From the NCBI RefSeq assembly GCF_024498135.1, contig NZ_JANHOH010000001.1, forward strand, positions 1,240,001-1,304,000: a stretch of DNA of 64,000 bases, read 5' to 3'. Made by a program: the position numbers and the translations under genes. This document shows, in pieces, positions 16,954 through 25,601 of the stretch (its first letter is position 1; the number at the start of each line of letters is the position of its first letter). The DNA comes from Mucilaginibacter aquariorum. GTDB lineage: Bacteria > Bacteroidota > Bacteroidia > Sphingobacteriales > Sphingobacteriaceae. A model generated the notes under the pieces. The model saw only the letters and a program-made list of their open reading frames with translations. It did not search any database and was not told the DNA's origin.

Positions 16954-18442
16954 TAGTTTAACGGACGTTCAGCCGGAGAAAACCCAGGGGAATCAATTGT
17001 TCCCGGTGTTTTTAAAGCTGAACAATTTGCATACGGTGCTGGTTGGCGCGGGTAATGTTGGCTTGGAAAAGCTAACGGCCCTGCTTCAAAACAGTCCGGC
17101 TGCTACTGTTACCGTTATTTCTAAAACTTTTTTAACAGACGTGCACCTGCTGGCATCAATACATCCGCAGGTAAACATTATTCAAAAACCATTTACAGAT
17201 ACTGATCTGGACGGTGCCGACCTGGTAATTGCCGCCACAAATGATAGTGAGTTAAACAAATATGTAAGGCAATCGGCGCATGACCGTAAGTTACTGATCA
17301 ATGTTGCCGATAAACCCGAACTATGTGATTTTTACCTGGGCTCTATTGTACAAAAAGGAGACCTGAAGATAGCAATATCAACCAACGGAAAATCGCCCAC
17401 AATAGCCAAACGCCTTAAAGAAGTTTTAGGCGAGGCTTTACCGGCCGAACTGGATATTACCCTACAGCAAATGAGCGAGGTGCGCAATACCTTAGCCGGC
17501 GATTTTACCCATAAAGTAAAAGAACTTAACCGGGTAACCGCTGTATTGGTAGGCACGCAAAAACCACCAAGTAACCTAAACCTCAAACTACTGGTTTGGG
17601 GTATGTCTATAGTTTTTTTGCTTATAGTTATTGCTTCGCTTTGGTATAGGGAGCCGGCTTTTAGAGGTTATGTGGAAACCATCCCACCCATGTTTTACTA
17701 TTTCCTGGGTGCAGGTTTTGTTTTCGCACTGGTAGATGGTGCTATCGGCATGTCGTACGGGGTAACATCAACTACATTCTCTCTTTCTATGGGCATCCCA
17801 CCTGCTTCGGCAAGTATGGGTGTGCACTTGTCAGAAATTATGAGTAACGGCATTGCCGGCTGGATGCATTACCGCATGGGCAATGTAAACTGGAAGCTAT
17901 TTAAACTATTGCTCTTACCCGGCATTGTTGGTGCAGTAACGGGCGCATACCTGTTATCGTCATTAGAGCACTATGCCCAATACACCAAACCGGCAGTATC
18001 ATTATACACATTAATTTTGGGCTGCGTAATATTATCAAAAGCCATTAACCTGAATCGTAAACGCACTAAAGCTAAAATAAAAAACATCTCCCTGCTTGGT
18101 TTAGGCGGTGGTTTTATTGATGCAGTTGGCGGCGGTGGCTGGGGGTCAATTGTGTTGTCTACACTGATAGCAGGCGGCCGTCACCCAAGGTTCTCGTTAG
18201 GTACGGTAAAGCTTTCACGGTTTTTTATCGCACTGATGGGTTCTTTAACCTTCATTACCATGCTTAACAGTTCGCACTGGGATGCGGTGGCCGGGTTAGT
18301 TATAGGTAGCGCTTTAGCGTCGCCCGTAGCGGCAAGGATCTCAAATAAAATATCAGCGAAGGCTATTATGGTTTCTGTAGCTGTTATTGTTATTCTGATC
18401 AGCATACGCAGTATTTTTAACTTTTTAATGAAGGTGATATAA
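16931..18442 (+). CDS. Fusion: precorrin-2 dehydrogenase (siroheme synthase N-part) and TSUP transporter
   Basis: 503 residues in two parts. Residues about 20-215 are a CysG-N/Met8-like dehydrogenase: the NAD-binding loop VLVGAGNVGLEKL, VIAATND, and the conserved stretch NVADKPELCDFYLGSIV with ISTNGKSPTIAKRL. This makes sirohydrochlorin from precorrin-2 and may insert iron. From residue 216 the protein becomes a membrane protein of about eight helices with the TSUP (TauE/SafE) blocks GAGFVFALVDGAIGMSYG and GLGGGFIDAVGGGGWG. TSUP proteins export or import sulfite, sulfonates or related anions. The two parts are in one uninterrupted frame, so the fusion is real unless the sequence has an error. 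It overlaps cobA by 23 bases and cysH by 1. Confidence 0.92.
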   Translation: MTLLPKDNSLTDVQPEKTQGNQLFPVFLKLNNLHTVLVGAGNVGLEKLTALLQNSPAATVTVISKTFLTDVHLLASIHPQVNIIQKPFTDTDLDGADLVIAATNDSELNKYVRQSAHDRKLLINVADKPELCDFYLGSIVQKGDLKIAISTNGKSPTIAKRLKEVLGEALPAELDITLQQMSEVRNTLAGDFTHKVKELNRVTAVLVGTQKPPSNLNLKLLVWGMSIVFLLIVIASLWYREPAFRGYVETIPPMFYYFLGAGFVFALVDGAIGMSYGVTSTTFSLSMGIPPASASMGVHLSEIMSNGIAGWMHYRMGNVNWKLFKLLLLPGIVGAVTGAYLLSSLEHYAQYTKPAVSLYTLILGCVILSKAINLNRKRTKAKIKNISLLGLGGGFIDAVGGGGWGSIVLSTLIAGGRHPRFSLGTVKLSRFFIALMGSLTFITMLNSSHWDAVAGLVIGSALASPVAARISNKISAKAIMVSVAVIVILISIRSIFNFLMKVI

Positions 18443-19161
18443 TGGCAGATATAAGCTACATATCGCAATTAGTAAACGGGAAGGATCCTATAGCTGCATT
18501 ACAAGCGCTGGCAGGACATTTCCCGGGTGAAATAGTATTTTCTACTAGTTTTGGATGGGAAGACCAGGTAATATCGCACATGATATTCGCCAATGATATC
18601 CCTATAAAAGTTTTTACGCTGGAAACCGGCAGGCTGTTCCCCGAAACATATTATGTGTGGAACCGCACTATGGAGATCTACGGCCAACCTATTTACGCAT
18701 ACTACCCTGATCATAACAAGTTAGAAGCTATGGTCAACGCCAAAGGCCCTAACAGCTTTTATGAATCAGTAGCGAACCGTAAAGAATGCTGCGGCATCCG
18801 CAAGATAGAGCCTTTGCACCGGGCGCTGGCAGGCAACCAATGCTGGATAACCGGCATCCGTGCCGAGCAATCGCCAAACCGCGAGGATATGAGCAATGTG
18901 GAGTGGGACGAAGGCAATCAACTCATTAAGTTCCACCCTATTTTTAACTGGACTTTAGATGATGTAAAAGCATACATCAAACAATATAATATACCGTACA
19001 ATACATTGCATGATAAGGGTTTCCCCAGTATTGGCTGCCTGCCCTGTACAAGGGCGGTACAACCCGGCGAAGATTTTAGGGCCGGGCGCTGGTGGTGGGA
19101 AGACCAAAGCAAAAAAGAGTGTGGATTACATGCAGTAACGTTAAATGATTTAAAAGAATGA
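18442..19161 (+). CDS. cysH: Adenylyl-sulfate (APS) reductase, CysH family
   Basis: 239 residues. The PP-loop-related part starts FSTSFGWEDQV. The cysteine pairs CC at 116-117 (KECCGIRKI) and CxxC at 199-202 (GCLPC) bind a 4Fe-4S cluster and mark the type that reduces APS directly to sulfite, not the PAPS-only enzyme. The catalytic cysteine in KKECGLH is near the C-terminus. The lack of an APS kinase gene in the operon agrees with this. Its start codon shares a base with the preceding stop, and it overlaps cysD by 4 bases. Confidence 0.95.
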   Translation: MADISYISQLVNGKDPIAALQALAGHFPGEIVFSTSFGWEDQVISHMIFANDIPIKVFTLETGRLFPETYYVWNRTMEIYGQPIYAYYPDHNKLEAMVNAKGPNSFYESVANRKECCGIRKIEPLHRALAGNQCWITGIRAEQSPNREDMSNVEWDEGNQLIKFHPIFNWTLDDVKAYIKQYNIPYNTLHDKGFPSIGCLPCTRAVQPGEDFRAGRWWWEDQSKKECGLHAVTLNDLKE

Positions 19162-20063
19162 GCAAATACCGTTTAGATTACCTGGACGAATTAGAGGCAG
19201 AGGCCATATATATTCTGCGCGAAGTAGCGGGGCAGTTTGAAAAACCTGCGTTGCTGTTTTCAGGCGGCAAGGATTCTATTACCCTGGTGCATTTGGCATT
19301 AAAAGCCTTTCGCCCGGGTAAGTTCCCCTTCCCGCTGGTGCATATTGATACCGGGCATAATTTTGAAGAAACAATTACCTACCGTGATGATATGGTAGCC
19401 CGCATTGGCGAAAAATTGATCATAGGCCACGTGCAGGATACTATTGACGAAGGAAAAGTTATTGAGCAAAAGGGCAAAAACGCCAGTCGTAACCCGCTGC
19501 AAACGGTTACCCTGCTGGATACCATTGCCAAACATAAGTTTGATGCCTGTATAGGTGGCGCACGCCGTGATGAGGAAAAAGCCCGTGCAAAGGAACGTAT
19601 CTTTTCGGTACGTGATGAATTTGGCCAGTGGGACCCAAAACGCCAGCGCCCCGAGCTTTGGGATATTTACAATGGCAGGATCCATAAAGGCGAGAACGTA
19701 CGCGTTTTCCCGATAAGTAACTGGACAGAGCTTGATGTATGGAACTATATCCGCAGGGAAAACATCCCGTTGCCAACTATCTATTTTGCGCATCAGCGTG
19801 ATTGTATTACCCGTAATGGGCAGCTAATGGCCGCATCGCCATTCCTTAATATGGATGCCGATGATGTAGTAGAGAAAAAGAATGTGCGTTTCCGTACCGT
19901 GGGTGATATGACCTGTACGGCGGCAGTTGAATCGTACGCGTTTGAGATTGATGACATTATTAACGAGATAGCATCATCAAAGATCAGCGAACGCGGCGCA
20001 CGTATGGACGATAAAGTAAGTGAAGCGGCCATGGAAGACAGGAAAAAAGGGGGATATTTTTGA
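19158..20063 (+). CDS. cysD: Sulfate adenylyltransferase subunit 2
   Basis: 301 residues, the usual CysD size, with the PP-loop LLFSGGKDSITLVHLA near residue 31, HIDTGHNFEET, CIGGARRDEEKARAKERIFS and the C-terminal RKKGGYF. With the GTPase subunit CysN it forms APS from ATP and sulfate. It overlaps cysH by ATGA and is separated from cysN by 101 bases of repeat-like sequence. Confidence 0.97.
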   Translation: MSKYRLDYLDELEAEAIYILREVAGQFEKPALLFSGGKDSITLVHLALKAFRPGKFPFPLVHIDTGHNFEETITYRDDMVARIGEKLIIGHVQDTIDEGKVIEQKGKNASRNPLQTVTLLDTIAKHKFDACIGGARRDEEKARAKERIFSVRDEFGQWDPKRQRPELWDIYNGRIHKGENVRVFPISNWTELDVWNYIRRENIPLPTIYFAHQRDCITRNGQLMAASPFLNMDADDVVEKKNVRFRTVGDMTCTAAVESYAFEIDDIINEIASSKISERGARMDDKVSEAAMEDRKKGGYF

Positions 20064-20164
20064 TTTCGACTTTTCGATTTCGGATTTAGCCTTTAATGGT
20101 AAAGCCAGAATTGAAAGTTTTAATCAGAATAAAAAATCTAAAATCGTAAATCTAAAATCCAAAA
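20064..20164. repeat. AT-rich inverted-repeat insertion between cysD and cysN
   Basis: The left part (TTTCGACTTTTCGATTTCGGATTTAG) and right part (AAATCTAAAATCGTAAATC) are partly complementary and internally repetitive (AATCTAAAATC twice). All other gene junctions in the operon overlap, so this 101-base gap is an oddity and looks like an inserted intergenic repeat. Confidence 0.5.
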
Positions 20165-21415
20165 ATGGATATATTAAAATTTATTACCGCAGGCAGTGTT
20201 GATGACGGTAAAAGCACATTAATAGGCAGGTTATTATACGATAGTGAGGCCATACTGCTTGACCAACTGGAAGCCCTGCATGCATCGAACCGTAAAAACG
20301 ACGACGGCAGTATTGACCTTGCCATTTTAACCGACGGCCTTAAAGCCGAGCGCGAGCAGGGTATTACTATTGATGTAGCCTACAAATACTTTGAAACTGA
20401 TAAACGCAAGTTTATCATTGCCGATGCACCCGGTCATATCCAGTATACCCGTAACATGGTTACCGGTGCAAGTAATGCCGCATTGGCCATCATCCTGATA
20501 GATGCACGTAAAGGTGTTGTAGAGCAAACTACACGTCACTCCTTTTTGGTGTCGTTGTTACAAATACCGCAGGTGGTGGTTGCCGTTAACAAAATGGACA
20601 TGGTTGATTACAGCGAAGATGTGTTTAAACAGATCATAGCCGACTTTAAGAAACTGGCTGCAAAGGTTAATCTGGATAATGTAACCTATATTCCGGTAAG
20701 TGCGCTTAAGGGCGATAATATTGTATATCCATCGTCAAAAATGAGCTGGTACTTAGGCGATAGCCTTTTGCAGCATTTAGAGAATGTGGAGCTCACCATT
20801 GACGATTCATCTGCACATGCAAGATTGCCCGTACAATGGGTAGTTAGGCCACAAACAGATGCCCTGCACGATTATCGTGGTTATGCCGGTCGCGTATCAA
20901 GCGGGTCATTTAAGGTGAACGATAAGGTAACGGTGCTGCCATCGGGCTTTAGTTCTACCATTTCCAAGATTGAAGTGTACGATAAGCAACCCGAAGAGGC
21001 ATTAGCGGGCATGTCTGTAACAGTGCACCTGAAGGATAATATTGATATAAGCCGTGGCGATATTATTGTGAATAGTGCCGGGCAACCGCAACTAAGCAAT
21101 GTAATAGAGGCCGACCTGTGCTGGATGGATACCCGTCCGCTGGACACCTCCCTCACCTATTTAGTGCAGCACAACACAAAAACTATCCGCTGCAAAATTC
21201 AGGAGATCATTTACAAAGTGAACATTAACACCCTGGAGAAAGATTTTGACGAGGAATTTAAACTGAATGATATTGGCCGCATTGTTATTAAAACTGCCGA
21301 GCCTTTAGCCTTCGACCCATACCAGGTAAATAAAGCCAATGGCGGCGCTATAATTATTGATAGCCGCACCAATGTAACCGTAGGCGCGCTAATGCTGCGC
21401 CAGTCGGTAGAGTAA
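20165..21415 (+). CDS. cysN: Sulfate adenylyltransferase subunit 1 (GTPase)
   Basis: 416 residues, an EF-Tu-like GTPase: Walker A GSVDDGKSTLIGRLLYDSE near residue 10, the switch region EREQGITIDVAYKYF, DAPGHIQYTRNMVTGA and NKMD. It drives APS formation by CysD through GTP hydrolysis. The length shows that it has no CysC (APS kinase) fusion, which matches the APS-type CysH. It is the last gene of the sulfur operon. Confidence 0.97.
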   Translation: MDILKFITAGSVDDGKSTLIGRLLYDSEAILLDQLEALHASNRKNDDGSIDLAILTDGLKAEREQGITIDVAYKYFETDKRKFIIADAPGHIQYTRNMVTGASNAALAIILIDARKGVVEQTTRHSFLVSLLQIPQVVVAVNKMDMVDYSEDVFKQIIADFKKLAAKVNLDNVTYIPVSALKGDNIVYPSSKMSWYLGDSLLQHLENVELTIDDSSAHARLPVQWVVRPQTDALHDYRGYAGRVSSGSFKVNDKVTVLPSGFSSTISKIEVYDKQPEEALAGMSVTVHLKDNIDISRGDIIVNSAGQPQLSNVIEADLCWMDTRPLDTSLTYLVQHNTKTIRCKIQEIIYKVNINTLEKDFDEEFKLNDIGRIVIKTAEPLAFDPYQVNKANGGAIIIDSRTNVTVGALMLRQSVE

Positions 21416-21453
21416 GAATAATTCCAATTATTATATAAACCGTTAAGTGAAGT

Positions 21454-21500
21454 AAGAATACCCTGTGCGAGGTGCAACTCGTGCAGGGTTCTTGCGTTTT
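21454..21500 (+). terminator. Probable terminator hairpin after cysN
   Basis: AAGAATACCCTGTGCGAG pairs, with a few mismatches, with CTCGTGCAGGGTTCTT (21478-21493), followed after three bases by TTTT. Weak U-run, so confidence is moderate. Confidence 0.45.
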
Positions 21501-21501
21501 A

Positions 21502-21511
21502 GGGGGGGGGG
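21502..21511. repeat. Homopolymer of ten G
   Basis: A run of ten G (GGGGGGGGGG) in the non-coding gap after cysN, flanked by TTTTA and CTGCTTCCCC. Such runs are unstable in replication and are also prone to sequencing error. Confidence 0.9.
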
Positions 21512-21523
21512 CTGCTTCCCCGA

Positions 21524-21852
21524 CATGTCATTTCGAACGAGGTACGAGGAGAAATCTTTTACACATTGCATTCCATCATGCAAATTCACCGCCTGTCGCT
21601 TGTAGAACGATGTCTCTCCCACCATGTCATTTCGAGGTACGAGGAGAAATCTTTTACACTTTGCATCCCATCATGCAAATTCACCGCCTGCCGCTTGTTG
21701 AACGATGTCTCTCCCACCATGTCATTTCGAACGAGGTACGAGGAGAAATCTTTTACACTTTGCATCCCATCATGTAAATTCACCGCCTGCCACTTGTAAA
21801 AGATTTCTCCTAGCTCCACGCTCTTCCTTCCACATGCTCGTTCGAAATGACA
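21524..21852. repeat. Repeat island, family B: three tandem units closed by an inverted end
   Basis: TGTCATTTCG starts at 21526, 21625 and 21720, giving units of 99 and 95 bases (the second lacks AACG). Each unit continues GGTACGAGGAGAAATCTTTT, then TGCATCCCATCATG..., then CACCGCCTGCCGCTTGT. The third ends in AAAAGATTTCTCC...CGTTCGAAATGACA (21798-21852), the reverse complement of the unit start. So it is a palindromic element with internal duplication. The open frames crossing it on both strands are artefacts of the repeat. A single compact copy is at 51197. Confidence 0.85.
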
Positions 21853-21945
21853 GGTTGGTATACTCGGGCGATATAATCGCAATCCCCTATCAAGCATTCG
21901 TAACAGACGAGCAAAATAGATTAGCGAATATCCAGTATCATTGTT

Positions 21946-22530
21946 TTATGGAGCCTTAATTTCATTTTTGCTCACATACAAAGGAATTGGCAAAGTATCG
22001 AGCGCTGTTCTATAAAGTTTAAGACTTTTGTTAGCGGTATCTAAAATCCCGTACTTAAAACCATTATCTCCTCCCCGGAAAGATGCATAGTTTAATTTAA
22101 GTGTATCCTTATTAAAAGTATAACTTCCGGTTTCTTCCTCAACACCAAAGCAGACACTTCTCATTTTAAACCTGCCGCTTTCCTTTAGCATAAGGGTAGT
22201 CATGCAATTTGCAACTCCTTCTCTTTCTGCTACGAATACATTTTTACTTTCAAATATCCTATAGTTGATCAGGCCAAAAGGGCGCAAGACCACCAAGGTT
22301 AAAAGTACTATCACAATACCAACTCTATAGATCCTCTGCTTATCTCTAAATCGTTCTCTTACTGATAAATAGATTTGGTGGAATACTTGAAAAACAAGTA
22401 TCAGGAAAGTGATTGCGAATACAAGTGTTAGTGGTATCGCAAAACCACCAAGCATCCCCTCCCAAAAATACTGTGTATTTATTAGCAAAAAAAGCGATAG
22501 TGTGACAAGAAGCAGCCTGCTTTTAAACAT
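21946..22530 (-). CDS. Membrane protein of unknown function
   Basis: 194 residues from ATG 22530 (MFKSRLLLVTLSLF); a longer start at 22575 would run into the terminator of the receptor gene. Three hydrophobic segments lie in the first 115 residues (about 5-18, 27-48 and 69-88), followed by a soluble C-terminal part of about 110 residues with YTFNKDTLKLNYASF and LYVSKNEI. I do not recognise the family. The gene is single and lies between the repeat island and the receptor. Confidence 0.65.
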   Translation of the reverse strand: MFKSRLLLVTLSLFLLINTQYFWEGMLGGFAIPLTLVFAITFLILVFQVFHQIYLSVRERFRDKQRIYRVGIVIVLLTLVVLRPFGLINYRIFESKNVFVAEREGVANCMTTLMLKESGRFKMRSVCFGVEEETGSYTFNKDTLKLNYASFRGGDNGFKYGILDTANKSLKLYRTALDTLPIPLYVSKNEIKAP

Positions 22531-22577
22531 GTTATGTGATATATTTAAGCAGTTAAATATAGGTTTTAAAACCACAA

Positions 22578-22608
22578 AAAAAGCGGGCAGCTCGCCCGCC
22601 CGCTTTTT
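22578..22608 (-). terminator. Intrinsic terminator of the TonB-dependent receptor gene
   Basis: On the minus strand AAAAAGCGGGC (22608-22598) pairs with its complement at 22588-22578 over a 9-base loop and runs into seven T. It lies 39 bases beyond the receptor stop. Confidence 0.85.
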
Positions 22609-22646
22609 GAAAAACTAAATTATACCTAAAAAAACAAATAGGATCT

Positions 22647-25601
22647 TTATTTATTCCCGCTCAACAGGCCATCCAACGTAACCGAGGCATAATAAATACC
22701 GCCGATTGTTGGGCCGCCTGCATACTGGATATATCGCTTATTAAATATATCTGTAGCGCCAATTTTAAATGTTGCATAATATACCGGTACGCGTAGGGTT
22801 ATCTGTGCATCAAGTGTATGGATGGCCGGTACTGTACCGGTTACCAGCGGACTTTCCCACAGGTAGCTTTGCTGCCATTTGTAAACCACATTGAAACCAA
22901 GGTTCTTAACCACTTCGCGATTACCGAAAGAGAAATTACCAGACCATTCCGGCGTATTAAATCCAGTCACGAAAATATCCGAGGTTTGCTGCGCTTTCAG
23001 CTTGTTAAAACTTACGTTACCCGATACGGTATATTTCTGATAGAAATTATAACTTAACCCTGCAGATGAACCATAGTTGTTATAAATGTTCTTAGCATTG
23101 GTATAAACACGATAACGGCTTTGGCCGGCACTTGCCGCATTGTTTGCAGTAGCTGTTGTAGGGTCGCGGTTAATATCAAGCATAGCTAATACCGCGGCAT
23201 CAGAGCCTACTGTAGTAGCGTTTGGCACAAACACCTGTACCTGGCCCAAAAAGCCATTATAACGGTTAGCATAAGCATCTACATCAAGGAATACCTTGTT
23301 ATCAAAGAAGATCCCTTTGTAACCCACCTCAAATGATGTGATCTGCTCCGGGCGCGCCTTTGGCAGGTCGGCAACCTGTAACAGGTTTCTGTTTGCTAAA
23401 GCTGTAGCGTCATCGCCGGTTGTAGACTGTGCTTTAACCGCCGCGTTAAATGCCGTTACCGATTGCTGGGTATAACTATTATTTAAATATCCTAAGCCTT
23501 CGTTTATGAACTCTAAACTGCCCACACGTTTAACACGGCCATTATTTACGTAAGATAAGGCCTCAAACAATGACGGGAAACGGTATCCGTTCTGGAACGT
23601 GAACCTAAAGTTATGATTCTGTGTTGGCGAATAAACCGCGGCCAAACGTGGCGTAAATTTCGGAGAGAAGTATGGGTTACGATCCCAACGAATAGAGCCA
23701 AATAGTTTCAGCTTCTCGTTAAAAAAGGTTTTGGTAACCTGTGTAAAGGCGCCATATTTTTTATAAGTAACATTCTCGCCAAAACTACCATCTGGCAGTG
23801 GTGAGTTCCTATCGGCAATGGAGCGGCTAAAGTCAACAAAGTTATTTCCGTCGGGGATAATATCATAAACACGTACATCGGCACCAACCAACAGATCAAC
23901 AAATTTTACTCTCTTGGTCAAATCCCATTGTGCTTCCGCATTAAACATATGGCTTTTTTGTACCAAAGCGGCGCCACCTGTTACCGGCGCGTTTGGTATC
24001 AGGTTCGATTTTATATCCCAGTTGTTGATACCAATAATGGTTTTGCGAAGATCGTTAAACGCTTGTGTGCCGGGCTCTACCCTGCCTGCATCGGCGGCAG
24101 CACGTGCAGCATCATTAGCGGCCGCCAGGTTTGCCGATGTTAAAGAACCGCCATGCGTGTTAGCATAAGCGGTAAGGGCGTTTTTATAAGCCGTTCCCCA
24201 TGCCGAGTTGCTGGCGTGGTTCAGGTCAAGGTTATCTGCCAACGGTTTAACGTTGAATGATTTGCCGGTGTTCTCTATTGATTCGTAAGCACGAACCAGG
24301 AAATCGGCACCCTTTAATTCAACCTTGTGGTTTTGTACAGTTGCACCATTTAATGATATTTTATTACCGCGTTGAAAAACGCCATCCATGTTACCATAGC
24401 GGTATGTGTATGATAATTGAGTATTAGGGGTGATCTTGTATGCCAGCGTACCATCCAGTTTTAAGTTGGTAACCTTAGGGTCAACCAAATCAACTTCGTT
24501 ATATCCGGTACGGGCAACAGTTAGGTTCGGTCTTGCAACACCATCAACTACTATACCTTTTATAGATACTGTATTACTGCCCGCAAGCGCGTCATCGCCA
24601 TATTTATTCCAGCCATCGTAAGCCGCATTGCTTGTACCGGTAAGTTCCGGATAGGCCGGGTTGGCTGTTTTCAGATTACCGGGGTTCTGATCACGGCGGG
24701 TATTTGACTGCCAATCTTTCCCTGTTAAATAGCTGGCATTAACTTTAAAGGCAAATTTATTGTTAAATGCCTTTGCAAAACGGATAGCGGTTTCGTTGAT
24801 AGCACTTGGACTAACCCCTATACCATCCACATGGTTAATACCCGTACGATGATAAAAACTAAGTCCCTGCGTTTTAAATGGATCTTTAGTGAATAAATTT
24901 GATAAACCGTTAATGGCATTTGTACCATACAAAGCCGCGGCAGCACCGGGTGTAAGCTCAATGCTTGCTATATCCAGCTCGGTGGGGCCAATGGCATTTC
25001 CAAGCGGTACACCAAGGGTTGCCGATTGCATATCCACACCATCCGCCAGTTGCATAAACCTAAAGTTGTTAGGGCTGTTAAAACCACGTGTATTTGGCAC
25101 TTTCATGGTGATACTGGTAGTGGTCATTTGCACACCTTTAACGTTTTCCAACGCGTCGTAAAAACTTGGGCCCGGCGATTGTTTTAATGCCGTTATGCTC
25201 AGCTTTTCAATAGCTACCGGTGAGCGTAACAACTTTTCTTCCCTGCGGGATGCCGTTACTACTACCTCATTTATAAGTAATGCCTGTGTACTTAGCTGTA
25301 CATTTAAGGCGCTGTTGCTATTCTTTATCAAAAACTCCTGCGTTTGAAAACCTATAGCACTAAAAACTAATGTAAAGGGCAGTTTAGCATTGGTTTGCAA
25401 AGTAAATCTACCGGTACTATCTGTAGCGGTTTTATTATCAGTACCTTTTATGGCTACGGTTGTACCTATCAGTGGCTGCCCGTGTTCGTCGTTAACTTTA
25501 CCGCTTAACGCGTAGTTGCCGTTCAGTTGAGCCAGGGCCACACTCGGGACAAGTGTTAAAAAAAGAGCAATGAGCTTTAAGAAATTTGTAAAAGATTTCA
25601 T
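22647..25601 (-). CDS. TonB-dependent outer-membrane receptor with carboxypeptidase-regulatory-like N-domain
   Basis: 984 residues. Signal peptide at residues 1-24 (ending VALAQ), a CarboxypepD_reg-like domain at about 28-112 (SGKVNDEHGQPLIGTTVAI), a TonB-box-like region (NEVVVTASR), a plug domain (about 120-235, ending with LTPGAAAALYGTNAINGL), and a 22-strand barrel ending in an aromatic-rich strand (IGGIYYASVTLDGLL). It should import a large or scarce ligand across the outer membrane using TonB energy. No SusD partner follows it, which argues against a SusC glycan porin. The neighbouring sulfur operon is on the other strand, so any link in substrate is only a guess. It is monocistronic with its own terminator. 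Confidence 0.92.
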   Translation of the reverse strand: MKSFTNFLKLIALFLTLVPSVALAQLNGNYALSGKVNDEHGQPLIGTTVAIKGTDNKTATDSTGRFTLQTNAKLPFTLVFSAIGFQTQEFLIKNSNSALNVQLSTQALLINEVVVTASRREEKLLRSPVAIEKLSITALKQSPGPSFYDALENVKGVQMTTTSITMKVPNTRGFNSPNNFRFMQLADGVDMQSATLGVPLGNAIGPTELDIASIELTPGAAAALYGTNAINGLSNLFTKDPFKTQGLSFYHRTGINHVDGIGVSPSAINETAIRFAKAFNNKFAFKVNASYLTGKDWQSNTRRDQNPGNLKTANPAYPELTGTSNAAYDGWNKYGDDALAGSNTVSIKGIVVDGVARPNLTVARTGYNEVDLVDPKVTNLKLDGTLAYKITPNTQLSYTYRYGNMDGVFQRGNKISLNGATVQNHKVELKGADFLVRAYESIENTGKSFNVKPLADNLDLNHASNSAWGTAYKNALTAYANTHGGSLTSANLAAANDAARAAADAGRVEPGTQAFNDLRKTIIGINNWDIKSNLIPNAPVTGGAALVQKSHMFNAEAQWDLTKRVKFVDLLVGADVRVYDIIPDGNNFVDFSRSIADRNSPLPDGSFGENVTYKKYGAFTQVTKTFFNEKLKLFGSIRWDRNPYFSPKFTPRLAAVYSPTQNHNFRFTFQNGYRFPSLFEALSYVNNGRVKRVGSLEFINEGLGYLNNSYTQQSVTAFNAAVKAQSTTGDDATALANRNLLQVADLPKARPEQITSFEVGYKGIFFDNKVFLDVDAYANRYNGFLGQVQVFVPNATTVGSDAAVLAMLDINRDPTTATANNAASAGQSRYRVYTNAKNIYNNYGSSAGLSYNFYQKYTVSGNVSFNKLKAQQTSDIFVTGFNTPEWSGNFSFGNREVVKNLGFNVVYKWQQSYLWESPLVTGTVPAIHTLDAQITLRVPVYYATFKIGATDIFNKRYIQYAGGPTIGGIYYASVTLDGLLSGNK

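Noticed and set aside
21524..21852. CRISPR array interpretation of the three repeats
   Set aside because: The whole 95-99 base unit is repeated, with no unique spacers, and no cas gene is near.
21472..21959. Several overlapping open frames on both strands across the repeat island, with repeated peptide blocks
   Set aside because: They are produced by the tandem and inverted DNA repeats, have no start context and change frame between units; no protein-like conservation pattern.
22647..25601. SusC-type glycan receptor for the 984-residue TonB-dependent receptor
   Set aside because: No SusD gene follows, and the downstream gene is an unrelated membrane protein beyond a strong terminator.
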